A stretch of DNA of 64,000 nucleotides from JACDAN01 sp035535195 (GCA_035535195.1 DATLQK010000040.1:10295-74294); one strand, 5' to 3'. Numbered from the stretch's first letter, positions 7,875 through 16,187 are shown. Program-made: numbers and translations. The notes: generated by a model from the sequence alone, not told the origin.

Positions 7875-8924
7875 ATGCCAGGCGGAATCGAGCAGTGGGT
7901 CGACGAGCTCGAGCGCTCCTATGCCGAGACCCAGGAGCGCATGTCCGACCCTGCCGTCTACAACGACCACAGGCAGGCCGCGGACGTCGGCCGGCGCCTC
8001 AAGGAGCTCGAAGGCCCCTACAAGCTGGCGCAGGAGTGGCGGCGCGCCCAGGAGGATCTCGAGGCCGCCCGGGAGGACCCCGAGCTGGCCGACCTCGCCC
8101 CCGATCCCGCGGAGGTCGCGCGGCTCGAGGAGGAGCTGAAGCTGGCACTCGTCGAGGCGGACCCGGCCGACCACAAGGACGTCCTCGTCGAGATCCGTCA
8201 GGGAGTCGGCGGCCACGAGGCGGCGCTCTGGGCCGGGGACCTGTACCGGATGCTGACACGGTACGCCGAGCGCCGCGGCTTCACCACGGAGCGGCTCTCG
8301 GCCAGCCCGAGCGAGGGCGGCGGCTACAAGGAGGCCGTGTTCGCGGTCAAGGGAGACGGCGCGTACTCGGTCTTCAAGTGGGAGGGCGGGACGCATCGCG
8401 TCCAGCGCGTGCCGGCGACGGAGTCCCAGGGCCGGATCCACACCTCCACGGCGACCGTCGCCGTCATGCCCGAGGCGGAGGAGGTCGAGGTCGAGATCGA
8501 TCCGAACGAGCTCAAGATCGACGTCTACCGCTCGACGGGCCCGGGCGGCCAGAGCGTGAACACGACCGACTCGGCCGTTCGGATCACGCACCTTCCGACC
8601 GGTCTCGTCGTCTCAATGCAGGACGAGAAGTCGCAGCTCCAGAACCGCGCCAAGGCCCTGCGCGTCCTGCGGGCCCGGCTCTTCGAGCTCGAGCGGGCCA
8701 GGCAGCAGGCCGAGCTGGAGAGCGCCCGCCGGTCCCAGATCGGCTCCGGCGAGCGCGCGGAGAAGATCCGCACCTACAACTACCCGGAGAACCGCGTCAC
8801 CGACCACCGCGTGAAGGTGACGGCGCACCGGCTCGATGCCGTGCTCAACGGGGAGCTCGACGAGTTCACCGAGGCGCTCACCGCCGAGGATCGGCGGCGG
8901 GCGCTCGAAGCCGCCGCGGTGTGA
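7875..8924 (+). CDS. prfA: Peptide chain release factor 1
   Basis: The 349-aa product decodes UAA and UAG stop codons and releases the finished peptide. The catalytic GGQ loop is visible as STGPGGQSVNTTDS near residue 223; its Gln is the target of the PrmC methylase encoded immediately downstream. The N-terminal domain is a charged alpha-helical segment, as in all RF1. The length is slightly short of the E. coli 360 aa but normal. The stop TGA overlaps the GTG of prmC, so the factor and its modifying enzyme are translationally coupled. Confidence 0.96.
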   Translation: MPGGIEQWVDELERSYAETQERMSDPAVYNDHRQAADVGRRLKELEGPYKLAQEWRRAQEDLEAAREDPELADLAPDPAEVARLEEELKLALVEADPADHKDVLVEIRQGVGGHEAALWAGDLYRMLTRYAERRGFTTERLSASPSEGGGYKEAVFAVKGDGAYSVFKWEGGTHRVQRVPATESQGRIHTSTATVAVMPEAEEVEVEIDPNELKIDVYRSTGPGGQSVNTTDSAVRITHLPTGLVVSMQDEKSQLQNRAKALRVLRARLFELERARQQAELESARRSQIGSGERAEKIRTYNYPENRVTDHRVKVTAHRLDAVLNGELDEFTEALTAEDRRRALEAAAV

Positions 8925-9736
8925 CGGCCCGCGAGGCGCTCCGCGAAGCGATCGCGACCCTGGAGCGCGCGGGCGTCCCCTCGCCGGAGGTCGACGCCGA
9001 ATGGCTTCTCGCCCACGTGCTCGGCGTCCGGCGCTCGGAGCTCTACGCGGCGAGCCTCGACGGCGAGCTCGACGAGTTCCGCCGACTGGTCGACCGCCGC
9101 GTGCAGCGGGAGCCGCTGGCCTACATCCTCGGCGAGTGGGGCTTCCGCGGCCTGACCCTGGCGGTCGATCCGCGCGTGCTGATCCCGCGACCGGAGACCG
9201 AGGTGGTCGTCGAGCGCGCTCTCGCACTGCTCGACGGGGTGGCGGCGCCGCAGGTCCTGGACGTCGGCGTCGGGTCCGGCGCGATCGCGCTGGCGATCGC
9301 GGACGAGCGACCGGATGCCCGCGTCGTCGGCACCGACACCTCCGCCGACGCGCTCGAGGTCGCCGAGGCGAACCGTGGGCGGGCCGGCGTCGGAGAGCGC
9401 GTCCGATTCGTGCACGGTGACCTGCTGGCGGGGGAGGCGGGGCCGTTCGACCTCGTCGTCTCGAATCCGCCGTACGTCTCGCCAGAGGACATGCCGGGCC
9501 TCGAGCCGGAGCTACGGCACGAGCCGGTGGAGGCGCTCGTCGGCATCGGCCGCCACCGCGAGGTCGCGCACGCAGCGCTCGACGTGCTTGGGCCGGGTGG
9601 AGCGCTCGTGCTCGAACTAGGCGACGGCCAGGCGTGCAACGTCTCGCCGCTGATCGTTGCTCTCGGCTACCGGGAGGTGCGAGTCTCGAACGACCTCGCC
9701 GGACGCGAGCGCATCGTCGAGGCTCGCCTCCGGTGA
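8921..9736 (+). CDS. prmC: Release factor glutamine N5-methyltransferase
   Basis: The product is 271 aa. It methylates the Gln of the GGQ motif in RF1 and RF2 with SAM; both factors are encoded in this window. The active-site NPPY motif is at residues 182-185 (SNPPYVSPEDM). The SAM-binding VLDVGVGSGAIALAIA is near residue 113. The N-terminal helical domain with EPLAYILGEWGFRG is characteristic of PrmC rather than other methylases. The GTG at 8921 overlaps the prfA stop, and its own TGA overlaps the tsaC GTG. Confidence 0.95.
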   Translation: MTAREALREAIATLERAGVPSPEVDAEWLLAHVLGVRRSELYAASLDGELDEFRRLVDRRVQREPLAYILGEWGFRGLTLAVDPRVLIPRPETEVVVERALALLDGVAAPQVLDVGVGSGAIALAIADERPDARVVGTDTSADALEVAEANRGRAGVGERVRFVHGDLLAGEAGPFDLVVSNPPYVSPEDMPGLEPELRHEPVEALVGIGRHREVAHAALDVLGPGGALVLELGDGQACNVSPLIVALGYREVRVSNDLAGRERIVEARLR

Positions 9737-10302
9737 TCGAGCAGGCGGTCGCCGCGCTCCGCGCCGGCGAGCCCGTGGTGCTTCCGACCGACACCGTCTA
9801 CGGTCTGGCGGCGGAGGCGCGAAACGAGGCGGCTGTTCGCGGGCTCTACCGCCTGAAGGGGCGCGCCCAGCCTCAGCCGACGGCGATCGTCGCCGCGGAG
9901 GTCGAGGCGCTCGTCGAGGCGGTGCCGGAGCTGCACGGCCAAGCGGTGGTGACCGGGCCGTACACGCTGATCCTCCCGAACCCCCGGCGGCGCTTCCCGT
10001 GGCTGACCGGGGAACGGCCGGAGACGATCGGCGTCCGGGTACCCAACCTGCCGCCCGACGCGCGCGAGGTCGTGCGCCGGGTCGGGGTCGTTGCGGCGAC
10101 GAGCGCGAACCTCCCGGGGGGACCCGATCCGAGGACGGTCGATGAGATCCCCGAGGAGCTGCGCGTCGGCGCCGGGGCCGTGCTCGACGCGGGCGAGCTC
10201 CACGGCACGCCGTCGACGGTGATCGACCTGACCGGGCCGGAGCCGGTGGTCGTGCGCGAGGGCGCCGTGCCCGCGGCAGAAGCGCTCGCGCGTCTCGTCT
10301 AG
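9733..10302 (+). CDS. tsaC: L-threonylcarbamoyladenylate synthase (Sua5/YrdC/TsaC family)
   Basis: The 189-aa product makes threonylcarbamoyl-AMP from threonine, bicarbonate and ATP for the t6A37 modification of ANN-decoding tRNAs. The characteristic nucleotide-binding start PVVLPTDTVYGLAA lies at residues 15-28, with the KGR element (LKGRAQPQP) around 43. It is the short YrdC-only form, without the C-terminal Sua5 domain. The prfA-prmC-tsaC order is widespread in bacteria. Its stop overlaps by 4 nt the stop of the minus-strand relic at 10299-10672. Confidence 0.93.
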   Translation: MIEQAVAALRAGEPVVLPTDTVYGLAAEARNEAAVRGLYRLKGRAQPQPTAIVAAEVEALVEAVPELHGQAVVTGPYTLILPNPRRRFPWLTGERPETIGVRVPNLPPDAREVVRRVGVVAATSANLPGGPDPRTVDEIPEELRVGAGAVLDAGELHGTPSTVIDLTGPEPVVVREGAVPAAEALARLV

Positions 10303-10672
10303 CGTCGCCGGACGCGCCGGCAGTGGCCGAGCTTGTCGCCGTGGCGGCGGTGCTTGCGCACCTGTGACTTCCGCACCTTGATCGTCCGGCCGCGGTGGCA
10401 CATCGTCACCTTCTTCGGTGCCGCCTTCGGGCGCGGCTTGGGGTGCGCCGCTGGCGGCGGCGGAGCCGGCGGCGCCGGCGGCGCGGGCGGTGGCGGCGAC
10501 GGGGGTGGCGGCGGTGGTGGAGCTGGCGGCGGCGGTGGTTGGGGCGGCGGAGGGGTGCGGCGGCGCAGCGTCCGAGATCGTCCAGCGGTGCGCCGCGGGG
10601 GTTGCGTCGACGTTCCCGGCCCGGTCGCGTGCGGCGACGTGGAAGGTGTTACGGGCCGAGGTGGAAGTTACG
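10299..10672 (-). pseudogene. Relic of a secreted Ig-like/Pro-rich protein gene: 5' truncated and frameshifted
   Basis: Read on the minus strand, the first frame gives NTFHVAARDRAGNVDATPA and WTISDAAPP. This is the end of a bacterial Ig-like repeat of the 'ARDxAGNVDxTPA' type. After a +1 shift near plus 10550 (a run of four C on the minus strand), a second frame gives a long Pro/Ala linker. It then gives a C-terminus with CHRGRTIKV and HRRHGDKLGHC, a tail common on secreted proteins ('CHKGKTI...HGDxLGxC'). Removing one base restores a continuous frame. The 5' part is missing: similarity stops near 10672, where glyA's promoter and start lie. I call it a decayed fragment; no start codon is evident. 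Confidence 0.65.
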
Positions 10673-10674
10673 AT
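10669..10674 (+). promoter_or_regulatory. Candidate -10 box for glyA
   Basis: TACGAT lies 6 nt before the ATG at 10681; no Shine-Dalgarno sequence precedes that ATG. It sits at the edge of the minus-strand relic, so glyA's promoter may have been retained or formed when the neighbouring gene decayed. Confidence 0.35.
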
Positions 10675-10680
10675 GGGCCG

Positions 10681-11973
10681 ATGGCCGTCGCCCAGGAAAC
10701 CCTCCAACACCTCCGCACCGCAGGCCTCGCCGAGATCGATCCGGAGATCGCCGAGCTGCTCGGCGCGGAGCTCGAGCGGCAGCGCGGGCAGATCGAACTG
10801 ATCGCCTCCGAGAACTTCACCTGGCCGAGCGTGTTCGAGGCCGTCGGCTCGACGCCGACGAACAAGTACGCCGAGGGCTACCCGGGCAGGCGCTACTACG
10901 GCGGCTGTCACGTCGTGGACGAGATCGAGCAGACCGCGATCGACCGCGCGAAGGAGCTCTTCGGCGCCGACCATGCCAACGTCCAGCCGCACGCGGGCGC
11001 GCAGACGAACATGGCGGTCTACATGGCGGCGCTCCAGCCGGGCGACACGATCCTGTCGCTCGAGCTCTCGCACGGCGGCCACCTCACGCACGGGCTCAAG
11101 GTCAACTTCTCCGGCCGCCTCTACACGATCGTCCACTACGGCGTCTCGCGCGAAACGAACAGAGTCGACTACGACGAGGTGCTCGACCTCGCGAGGAAGC
11201 ACCGCCCGAAGCTGATCGTCTGCGGCGGCTCGGCCTACCCGCGGACCGTGGAGGCAGACCGATTCCGGGCGATCGCCGACGAGGTCGACGCCCTGCTCCT
11301 CTGCGACATGGCGCACTTCGCCGGCCTCGTCGCCGCCGGCCTCCATCCGAACCCGGTGCCGCACTGCGACTTCGTCACGTCGACGACGCACAAGACCCTC
11401 GCCGGGCCTCGTGCCGGCTTCATCCTCTGCCGCGAGGAGCACGCGCAGGCCGTCGACCGCGCGGTGTTCCCCGGCATGCAGGGCGGGCCGCTCGAGCACA
11501 CGATCGCCGCCAAGGCGACGTGCTTCAAGATCGCCGGGACCGAGGCGTTCCGGGAGTACCAGCAGCAGATCCGCGCGAACGCGGACGCGCTGTCGGAGGC
11601 GCTGATCGAGGGCGGGCTCGACGTGCTCACCGGCGGCACCGACACGCACCTGCTCCAGCTCGATCTCCGCTCGACGGACTGGACCGGTAAGGACGCGGAG
11701 GAGCGGTTGGACGAGGTCCGCCTGACCGTGAACCGCAACACGGTGCCGTTCGACGAGCGGCCGCCGACCGTGGCCTCCGGCGTCCGCATCGGCACGCCGG
11801 CCGCGACGATGCGCGGCTTCGACGCGGACGACTTCCGCGAGGTCGGGCAGATCATCGTCGAGGCGCTCGGCGCCGACGCCGACATCCCCGCGCTCGCGTC
11901 CCGGTCCGAGGCGCTCTGCGAGCGGCGCCCGCTCTACCCTGGCTTCCGCGGCTTCACGACCTACGTGACATGA
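10681..11973 (+). CDS. glyA: Serine hydroxymethyltransferase
   Basis: This 430-aa cytosolic PLP enzyme interconverts serine and glycine and charges tetrahydrofolate with a one-carbon unit, feeding methionine synthesis (metH lies in this window), thymidylate and purines. The PLP lysine is in STTHKTLAGPR near residue 237. The N-terminal signature IELIASENF and the substrate-binding NKYAEGYPGRRYYGGC are both present. The ATG at 10681 fits the family N-terminus. Longer in-frame extensions upstream encode only Gly-rich antisense of the relic and are rejected. It overlaps upp by 4 nt. Confidence 0.96.
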   Translation: MAVAQETLQHLRTAGLAEIDPEIAELLGAELERQRGQIELIASENFTWPSVFEAVGSTPTNKYAEGYPGRRYYGGCHVVDEIEQTAIDRAKELFGADHANVQPHAGAQTNMAVYMAALQPGDTILSLELSHGGHLTHGLKVNFSGRLYTIVHYGVSRETNRVDYDEVLDLARKHRPKLIVCGGSAYPRTVEADRFRAIADEVDALLLCDMAHFAGLVAAGLHPNPVPHCDFVTSTTHKTLAGPRAGFILCREEHAQAVDRAVFPGMQGGPLEHTIAAKATCFKIAGTEAFREYQQQIRANADALSEALIEGGLDVLTGGTDTHLLQLDLRSTDWTGKDAEERLDEVRLTVNRNTVPFDERPPTVASGVRIGTPAATMRGFDADDFREVGQIIVEALGADADIPALASRSEALCERRPLYPGFRGFTTYVT

Positions 11974-12617
11974 GCTCGGCAGTGGCGACCGAGCGCGTGA
12001 TCGAGGTCGCGCACCCGCTGGTGCAGCACAAGCTCTCCTACCTGCGCGAGAAGGACACGCCGACCGTCCACTTCCGCAAGATCGCGAACGAGGTCACGCT
12101 GCTCCTCACCTACGAGGCGACGAAAGACTTCCCGACCGAGAACGTCGAGATCGAGACGCCGCTCGAGCAGACGACGGTGCAGCGGATTTCAGGGAAGAAG
12201 GTCGTCGTGTGCCCGGTGCTTCGCGCCGGGATGGGGATGCTCGACGGCGTGCTGTCGCTCGTCTCCGGCGCGCGCGTCGGGTTCATCGGCCTCTACCGCG
12301 ACGAGGAAACGCTCGAGCCGGTCGAGTACTACGTGAAGCTCCCGACCGACCTCGGCGACCGTGACGCGATCGTGCTCGACCCGATGCTGGCAACGGGCAA
12401 CTCGAGTGTGGCGGCGATCTCCAAGGTCAAGGAGGCGGGGGCGAAGTCCGTGACGCTCGTCTGTCTCGTCTCGGCCCCCGAGGGCATCGAGCGAGTCCAC
12501 TCGGAGCACCCCGACGTCAGGATCGTCACGGCCTCGATCGACCGGGGCCTGAACGAGAAGGGCTACATCGTGCCTGGCCTCGGCGACGCAGGCGACAGGC
12601 TGTACGGCACGAAGTAG
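11970..12617 (+). CDS. upp: Uracil phosphoribosyltransferase
   Basis: The 215-aa product salvages uracil to UMP using PRPP. The PRPP-binding loop is LDPMLATGNSS (near residue 131), the form specific to bacterial Upp. The uracil-binding C-terminus ends in DAGDRLYGTK, the conserved family tail. The length is normal (about 208-215 aa). Its ATG overlaps the glyA stop (ATGA). glyA-upp adjacency is frequent in actinobacteria and firmicutes. Confidence 0.95.
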   Translation: MSSAVATERVIEVAHPLVQHKLSYLREKDTPTVHFRKIANEVTLLLTYEATKDFPTENVEIETPLEQTTVQRISGKKVVVCPVLRAGMGMLDGVLSLVSGARVGFIGLYRDEETLEPVEYYVKLPTDLGDRDAIVLDPMLATGNSSVAAISKVKEAGAKSVTLVCLVSAPEGIERVHSEHPDVRIVTASIDRGLNEKGYIVPGLGDAGDRLYGTK

Positions 12618-12626
12618 CGTCCCGCG

Positions 12627-13760
12627 TTGATCGACACGCTGCGCCAGAACCCGGAGGTCATCTGGGGCTTCCTGCTCGCGCTCGTCGTCGTGCTCCTGCT
12701 GACGCCGGGCGTGGGGCGGTTCGCGCGCATCCTCGGCGTCGTCGACGAGCCGGGCGAGACGCGCAGGGTGCACGTGCGGCCGGTGCCGAGGCTCGGCGGC
12801 CTCGCGCTCCTGCTCGGCGTGTTCGTGCCGGCGCTCGCCTTCCTCCCGCTCGACGGCGTCTACCGCGGAATCCTGCTCGGCGCGGCCGTCGCGACAACGG
12901 TCGGCGCGATCGACGACTTCCGGGGTCTGCCGTGGTGGGCGAAGCTCAGCGGTCAGGTCGCGGCGGCAGGCGTCGCGATCGGCTTCGGCATCAACGTCGA
13001 GCGCTTCACGTTTCCCGGCCTTGGCAGCCAGGAGCTCCCCGGGTGGGCAGCCGGGCCCGCGACGCTGGTCTGGATCGTCGCGATCATGAACATGGTCAAC
13101 TTCCTCGACGGAATGGACGGCCTCGCCTCCGGCGTCTGTGCGATCGCGGGGTCGACGTTCGCCGTGATCGGCCTCTCGCTCGGCGCGCCCGACGCGGCGC
13201 TGCTCTCGGCGATCGTGGCGGGCGCCTGCTTCGGCTTCCTGCACCACAACTTCTATCCGGCGCGGATCTTCATGGGGGACTCCGGTGCGCTCCTGCTCGG
13301 GTTCCTGCTTGCGACGCTCTCCGTCGAGGGGCTCGTGAAGACCGCGGCGTTGGCGACGCTCGTGCTGCCGCTCCTCGTGCTCGCGATTCCGATCATCGAC
13401 ACCTCGTTCGTCGTCGCGAAGCGGATGAAGTACGGCCAGCCGCTGTACGAGGCCGACCGGACCCACCTGCACCACCGCTTCATGAACATCGGCTTCTCAC
13501 AGACGCGCGCGGTGGCCTACATGTACCTCTGGTGCGTGCTGCTCGCCGCCGCCGCCCTCGCGACGCGGTTCCTGCCGCCGCGCCCACACGGCGACTGGGA
13601 CTTCTCGAACTCGCTCGTCGCCGGCTCGATCGCCGTCGCCGCGCTAGCGGCGTCCGTCTACATCGCCTACCTGCTCGAGATCGTCAAGCTCGCGAACCCG
13701 CGGATCCGCCGCCGGGAGGAGCAGGCGCGCCGCGAGCGCGAGGAACGCCGCACCGCCTGA
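12627..13760 (+). CDS. Undecaprenyl-phosphate N-acetylhexosamine-1-phosphate transferase (MraY/WecA/TagO family)
   Basis: This 377-aa polytopic membrane enzyme should start a lipid-linked glycopolymer by moving a GlcNAc-1-P (or related sugar) from its UDP carrier to undecaprenyl phosphate. Family motifs are clear: AIDDFRGLP near residue 95, NFLDGMDGLASG near 155 and RIFMGDSGALLLGF near 215. The His-rich loop HLHHRFMNIG is near residue 285. It has the WecA/TagO-type length, not that of MraY. The start is TTG at 12627, 9 nt after the upp stop. It probably acts in the same envelope pathway as the LCP ligase at 36.6 kb. Confidence 0.88.
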   Translation: MIDTLRQNPEVIWGFLLALVVVLLLTPGVGRFARILGVVDEPGETRRVHVRPVPRLGGLALLLGVFVPALAFLPLDGVYRGILLGAAVATTVGAIDDFRGLPWWAKLSGQVAAAGVAIGFGINVERFTFPGLGSQELPGWAAGPATLVWIVAIMNMVNFLDGMDGLASGVCAIAGSTFAVIGLSLGAPDAALLSAIVAGACFGFLHHNFYPARIFMGDSGALLLGFLLATLSVEGLVKTAALATLVLPLLVLAIPIIDTSFVVAKRMKYGQPLYEADRTHLHHRFMNIGFSQTRAVAYMYLWCVLLAAAALATRFLPPRPHGDWDFSNSLVAGSIAVAALAASVYIAYLLEIVKLANPRIRRREEQARREREERRTA

Positions 13761-13762
13761 TG

Positions 13763-13927
13763 AGGAGGGCTCGGCGCGATGCAGCTGTGCCGCAGGGCTG
13801 CGCTGCTCGCCCCGAGGACGGCGTCCGCAGTCGCGCCCGTATCTCACTCGATACGGGCGCTCCCTGCGTCCTGGCCTCGGGACGAGCATCGCACCCTGCG
13901 ACGAGCGGCATCACACCAAGCCCTCCT
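13763..13927. repeat. 165-bp imperfect palindrome filling the gap between two converging genes
   Basis: The two halves are inverted copies of each other over about 80 bp, with roughly four in five positions matching by eye. The outer ends are AGGAGGGCT (13763-13771) and AGCCCTCCT (13919-13927). The centre is a perfect 11-bp stem GCGCCCGTATC / GATACGGGCGC (13833-13843 / 13850-13860) around a 6-nt loop. It begins 2 nt after the wecA-like stop and ends on the hydrolase stop. It may be a bidirectional terminator or a small miniature element. Confidence 0.75.
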
Positions 13928-14642
13928 AGGCGCGGTCGGCGAAGCCGACGAGGACGTCGTTGAACCCCGGTGCACGGGCGATCGAGTGCCCGGCGCCGGG
14001 GACGACCGCGTGCTCGGCCTCGAGCTCGCGCTCAAGCACGTCACAGACGGCGTCGAACGCCGGGTGGTGCGCGCCGGAAACGACGAGCTTCGGAAAACGC
14101 GCCGGCCGCAGCACCTCGAACGGGATCACCGCCTCGTTCGGGAACCGCTCCGCGATCGCCGCCCGCGCACCGGCCTCCAGCCCGTGCGGGAGCGGGTCCG
14201 GCAGGCGGAGGGACGACCCGACGAGCGGCAGGAAGAACTCGAGATAGCCCCTGGGGTCCTGCGGGTAGTCGGGCTCGAACGCCCCGAGGAAATCCTGGAC
14301 CGCGGGATCGTCGAGCGCCACGCCGAACGCCGGCGGCTCCAGCACCGTCAGCGAGCGCAGCGCCTCGGGACGCCGGCCGGCTGCGAGCAGCGAGACGACC
14401 CCGCCGTACGAGTGGCCGACGAGGTGGTCGCCAGGCTCCAGGAGTTCCGCGACCTCCTGCGCCTGGTCCTCGAAGTCGATTCGCTCGAGCGGCGGGTTCG
14501 GCGGGTAGCCGCTGCGGGTCGGCACGACCAGCGTGAACCGCTCCGCGAGGCGCCGCTGCGGGCCCCAGGCCTCCAGCCCGAACCCGACGCTGCCGTGCAC
14601 GAGCACGAGCCGCGGCCCCTGGCCGACCACGTCGACATGCAT
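13926..14642 (-). CDS. Alpha/beta-hydrolase fold protein
   Basis: The product is 238 aa. The oxyanion strand is LVLVHGSVGFG (near residue 13). The nucleophile elbow is GHSYGG (Ser in the middle, about residue 80). The C-terminal PGAGHSIARAPG supplies the catalytic His. The substrate is unknown. The ATG at 14642 is chosen because a promoter with 17-nt spacing ends 8 nt upstream and the beta-strand begins directly. An in-frame ATG at 14684 is the alternative, and longer extensions are low-complexity antisense of the atp leader. It is divergent from the ATP synthase operon and shares its short promoter region. Confidence 0.82.
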   Translation of the reverse strand: MHVDVVGQGPRLVLVHGSVGFGLEAWGPQRRLAERFTLVVPTRSGYPPNPPLERIDFEDQAQEVAELLEPGDHLVGHSYGGVVSLLAAGRRPEALRSLTVLEPPAFGVALDDPAVQDFLGAFEPDYPQDPRGYLEFFLPLVGSSLRLPDPLPHGLEAGARAAIAERFPNEAVIPFEVLRPARFPKLVVSGAHHPAFDAVCDVLERELEAEHAVVPGAGHSIARAPGFNDVLVGFADRA

Positions 14643-14650
14643 GGAAACCA

Positions 14651-14679
14651 AAGCTACAAGCTCAGGCACTTTTCGCCAA
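14651..14679 (-). promoter_or_regulatory. Promoter of the alpha/beta hydrolase gene
   Basis: On the minus strand TTGGCG (plus 14674-14679) is followed after exactly 17 nt by TAGCTT (plus 14651-14656), 8 nt before the ATG at 14642. This spacing supports the chosen start and a leaderless or near-leaderless message. Confidence 0.5.
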
Positions 14680-14711
14680 ACCATGCGGGTTTTGGCTGTC
14701 ACAAACTTTGG

Positions 14712-14717
14712 TATGCT
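14712..14717 (+). promoter_or_regulatory. Candidate -10 box of the ATP synthase operon
   Basis: TATGCT lies 8 nt before the first atp gene's ATG at 14726, in the AT-richer strip between the divergent hydrolase and the atp genes. No strong -35 box is apparent at 16-18 nt. A GCCAAACC / GGTTTTGGC imperfect inverted repeat (about 14675-14696) just upstream could be regulatory. Confidence 0.35.
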
Positions 14718-14725
14718 CGGTCCCG

Positions 14726-14929
14726 ATGGAGCCAGCGCCGCGTCAGTCGCTCGACCCTGCCGGGGCCGGCGCTGTGCTTCTCGGAACGACTGGTGCCGGC
14801 ATCGCCGTCGGCGCTCTCGTCGGCTGGGCTGCCGGATCGTGGGCGATCGGCGCCCTCGTCGGCGCCCTCCTCGGCATCCCCGCGGGGACCTTCGCCGTGT
14901 ACCGACGCTATCGGGGGGTGTTCTCGTGA
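14726..14929 (+). CDS. Small two-helix membrane protein, AtpZ-like
   Basis: This 67-aa protein has two predicted membrane helices rich in Gly and Ala (about residues 14-35 and 37-55) and a basic end (YRRYRG). A tiny two-helix protein as the first gene of an F-type ATP synthase operon matches AtpZ, which works with AtpI in assembly or cation supply. The sequence is too short and generic to prove it. The stop overlaps the GTG of the following atpI-like gene by 4 nt. Confidence 0.65.
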   Translation: MEPAPRQSLDPAGAGAVLLGTTGAGIAVGALVGWAAGSWAIGALVGALLGIPAGTFAVYRRYRGVFS

Positions 14930-15318
14930 GGGACGTCTGGGCGACGCCCAGACCGGTCCCTACCACCTACGTGCCGCAGCTCGCGGCCGCAGTGCTGATC
15001 GCGCTCGCTCTGCCCGTCTTCCTCGTCGCCGAGCTCCCGCTGCGCGCCTGGCTCCTCGCCGCCGTCCTCTGGGTGGCCGCCGAGGCGGTGGCGCTGCTGC
15101 TCTCACGGGTGCCGCTCGGCGCCGATAATCTCGCCGCCTCGGGCGTGAGGGGAGTCGGGATGATGTTTCGGTCCGTCGGCGTGATGGTCGTCGTGATCGT
15201 CGTGGCGGCAAGAGACACCGAGCTGGGTGTCGCCGCCGGCGCCCTCTATGCGCTCGCGTACACGCTGGAGCTCGCCCTCTCCCTGACGACGTACTTCACG
15301 AGCGAGGAGATCCGGTGA
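14926..15318 (+). CDS. atpI: ATP synthase protein I-like membrane protein
   Basis: The 130-aa product has four predicted membrane helices (about residues 18-35, 38-57, 75-95, 98-118), the size and topology of AtpI, which helps assemble the c-ring. Identification relies on position between AtpZ-like and atpB. The sequence itself is poorly conserved in this family. The GTG at 14926 overlaps the upstream stop, and its own stop overlaps the atpB GTG at 15315. Confidence 0.65.
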   Translation: MRDVWATPRPVPTTYVPQLAAAVLIALALPVFLVAELPLRAWLLAAVLWVAAEAVALLLSRVPLGADNLAASGVRGVGMMFRSVGVMVVVIVVAARDTELGVAAGALYALAYTLELALSLTTYFTSEEIR

Positions 15319-16187
15319 GACGCGCCCTCTACGGCCTCGTCACCACGGCGCTTCTCTTTCCCGGCTCGGCCCTCGCCGCCGACGAGGAGAAGTTCGACCC
15401 GTCGAAGGAGTTCGAGCAGCACGCGTGGATCACGATCCACCTCGGCCCGCTCGACCTCTCGATCACGAAGGCCGTCGCCTATCTCTTACTCGCCACGATC
15501 GTGACGATCCTCCTCGGCCTCGGCTTGATGCGGTGGCGCCTCCACGTCGACCCGGACCGCCGCCAGGCGGTCGGGGAGCTGGTCTACGACATCGCCCAGA
15601 CGCAGATCGCGGAGCAGGGGCTCCCGACGAAGGCGATCGGGCGCTGGTTCCCATACGTCGCCTCGCTCTTCCTCTTCATCTGGACGATCAACATCCTCGG
15701 CTTCATCCCGCTGCCGCTCTCGGACGAGAAAGTGACGATCGCTGGGATCGAGCTACCGACGCTCGGGATCTACGCCGCGACCTCGTCGATCTCCGTCACC
15801 CTCGCGCTCGCGCTGCTGACCTTCGTCTTCACACACTTCGAGGGAATCCGCGAGAACGGACCGGCGCGCTACTTCAAGAGTTGGATCCCGCCGGTGCCGA
15901 AGGCGATGGTGGTGCCGATTGCGTTCCTCGAGGTCCTCGGCCAGTTCATGCGGCTGATCTCGCTCTCAGTCCGACTGTTCGCGAACATGCTCGCCGGCCA
16001 CATCCTGATCCTGACTTTCATCGGGCTGATCTTCGTGCTCGGCCACATCTGGCTGGCACCGGTCTCCGTCTTCGTCGGGACGATCTTCTACCTCTTCGAG
16101 GTCGTGATCGTCGTCTCGATCCAGGCCTACATCTTCGCCGCCCTGTCCGCCATCTACATCGGCTCGGCCATCGAGCCCGAGCACTAA
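15315..16187 (+). CDS. atpB: F0F1 ATP synthase subunit a
   Basis: This 290-aa integral membrane protein forms the proton half-channels next to the c-ring. The essential arginine lies in the helix LSVRLFANMLAGH (near residue 220), and the conserved C-terminal helices follow. The N-terminus (MRRALYGLVTTALLFPGSALAA) looks like a cleavable signal, seen in some a subunits. The GTG start overlaps the atpI-like stop. atpE follows after a strong ribosome-binding site (AAGGAGGT). Confidence 0.95.
   Translation: MRRALYGLVTTALLFPGSALAADEEKFDPSKEFEQHAWITIHLGPLDLSITKAVAYLLLATIVTILLGLGLMRWRLHVDPDRRQAVGELVYDIAQTQIAEQGLPTKAIGRWFPYVASLFLFIWTINILGFIPLPLSDEKVTIAGIELPTLGIYAATSSISVTLALALLTFVFTHFEGIRENGPARYFKSWIPPVPKAMVVPIAFLEVLGQFMRLISLSVRLFANMLAGHILILTFIGLIFVLGHIWLAPVSVFVGTIFYLFEVVIVVSIQAYIFAALSAIYIGSAIEPEH

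Noticed and set aside
10333..10680. A long Gly-rich N-terminal extension of glyA on the plus strand
   Set aside because: It is the antisense of the Pro-rich linker of the minus-strand relic; SHMT starts at 10681 and no family member has such an extension.
9667..11649. A 660-codon minus-strand open frame across tsaC and glyA
   Set aside because: It is a GC-rich shadow of the plus-strand genes; only the short Ig-like stretch near 10560-10672 has recognisable protein character.
14643..14966. A 108-residue N-terminal extension of the alpha/beta hydrolase
   Set aside because: It is Arg-rich antisense of the first atp genes and would run through the promoter that fits the start at 14642.
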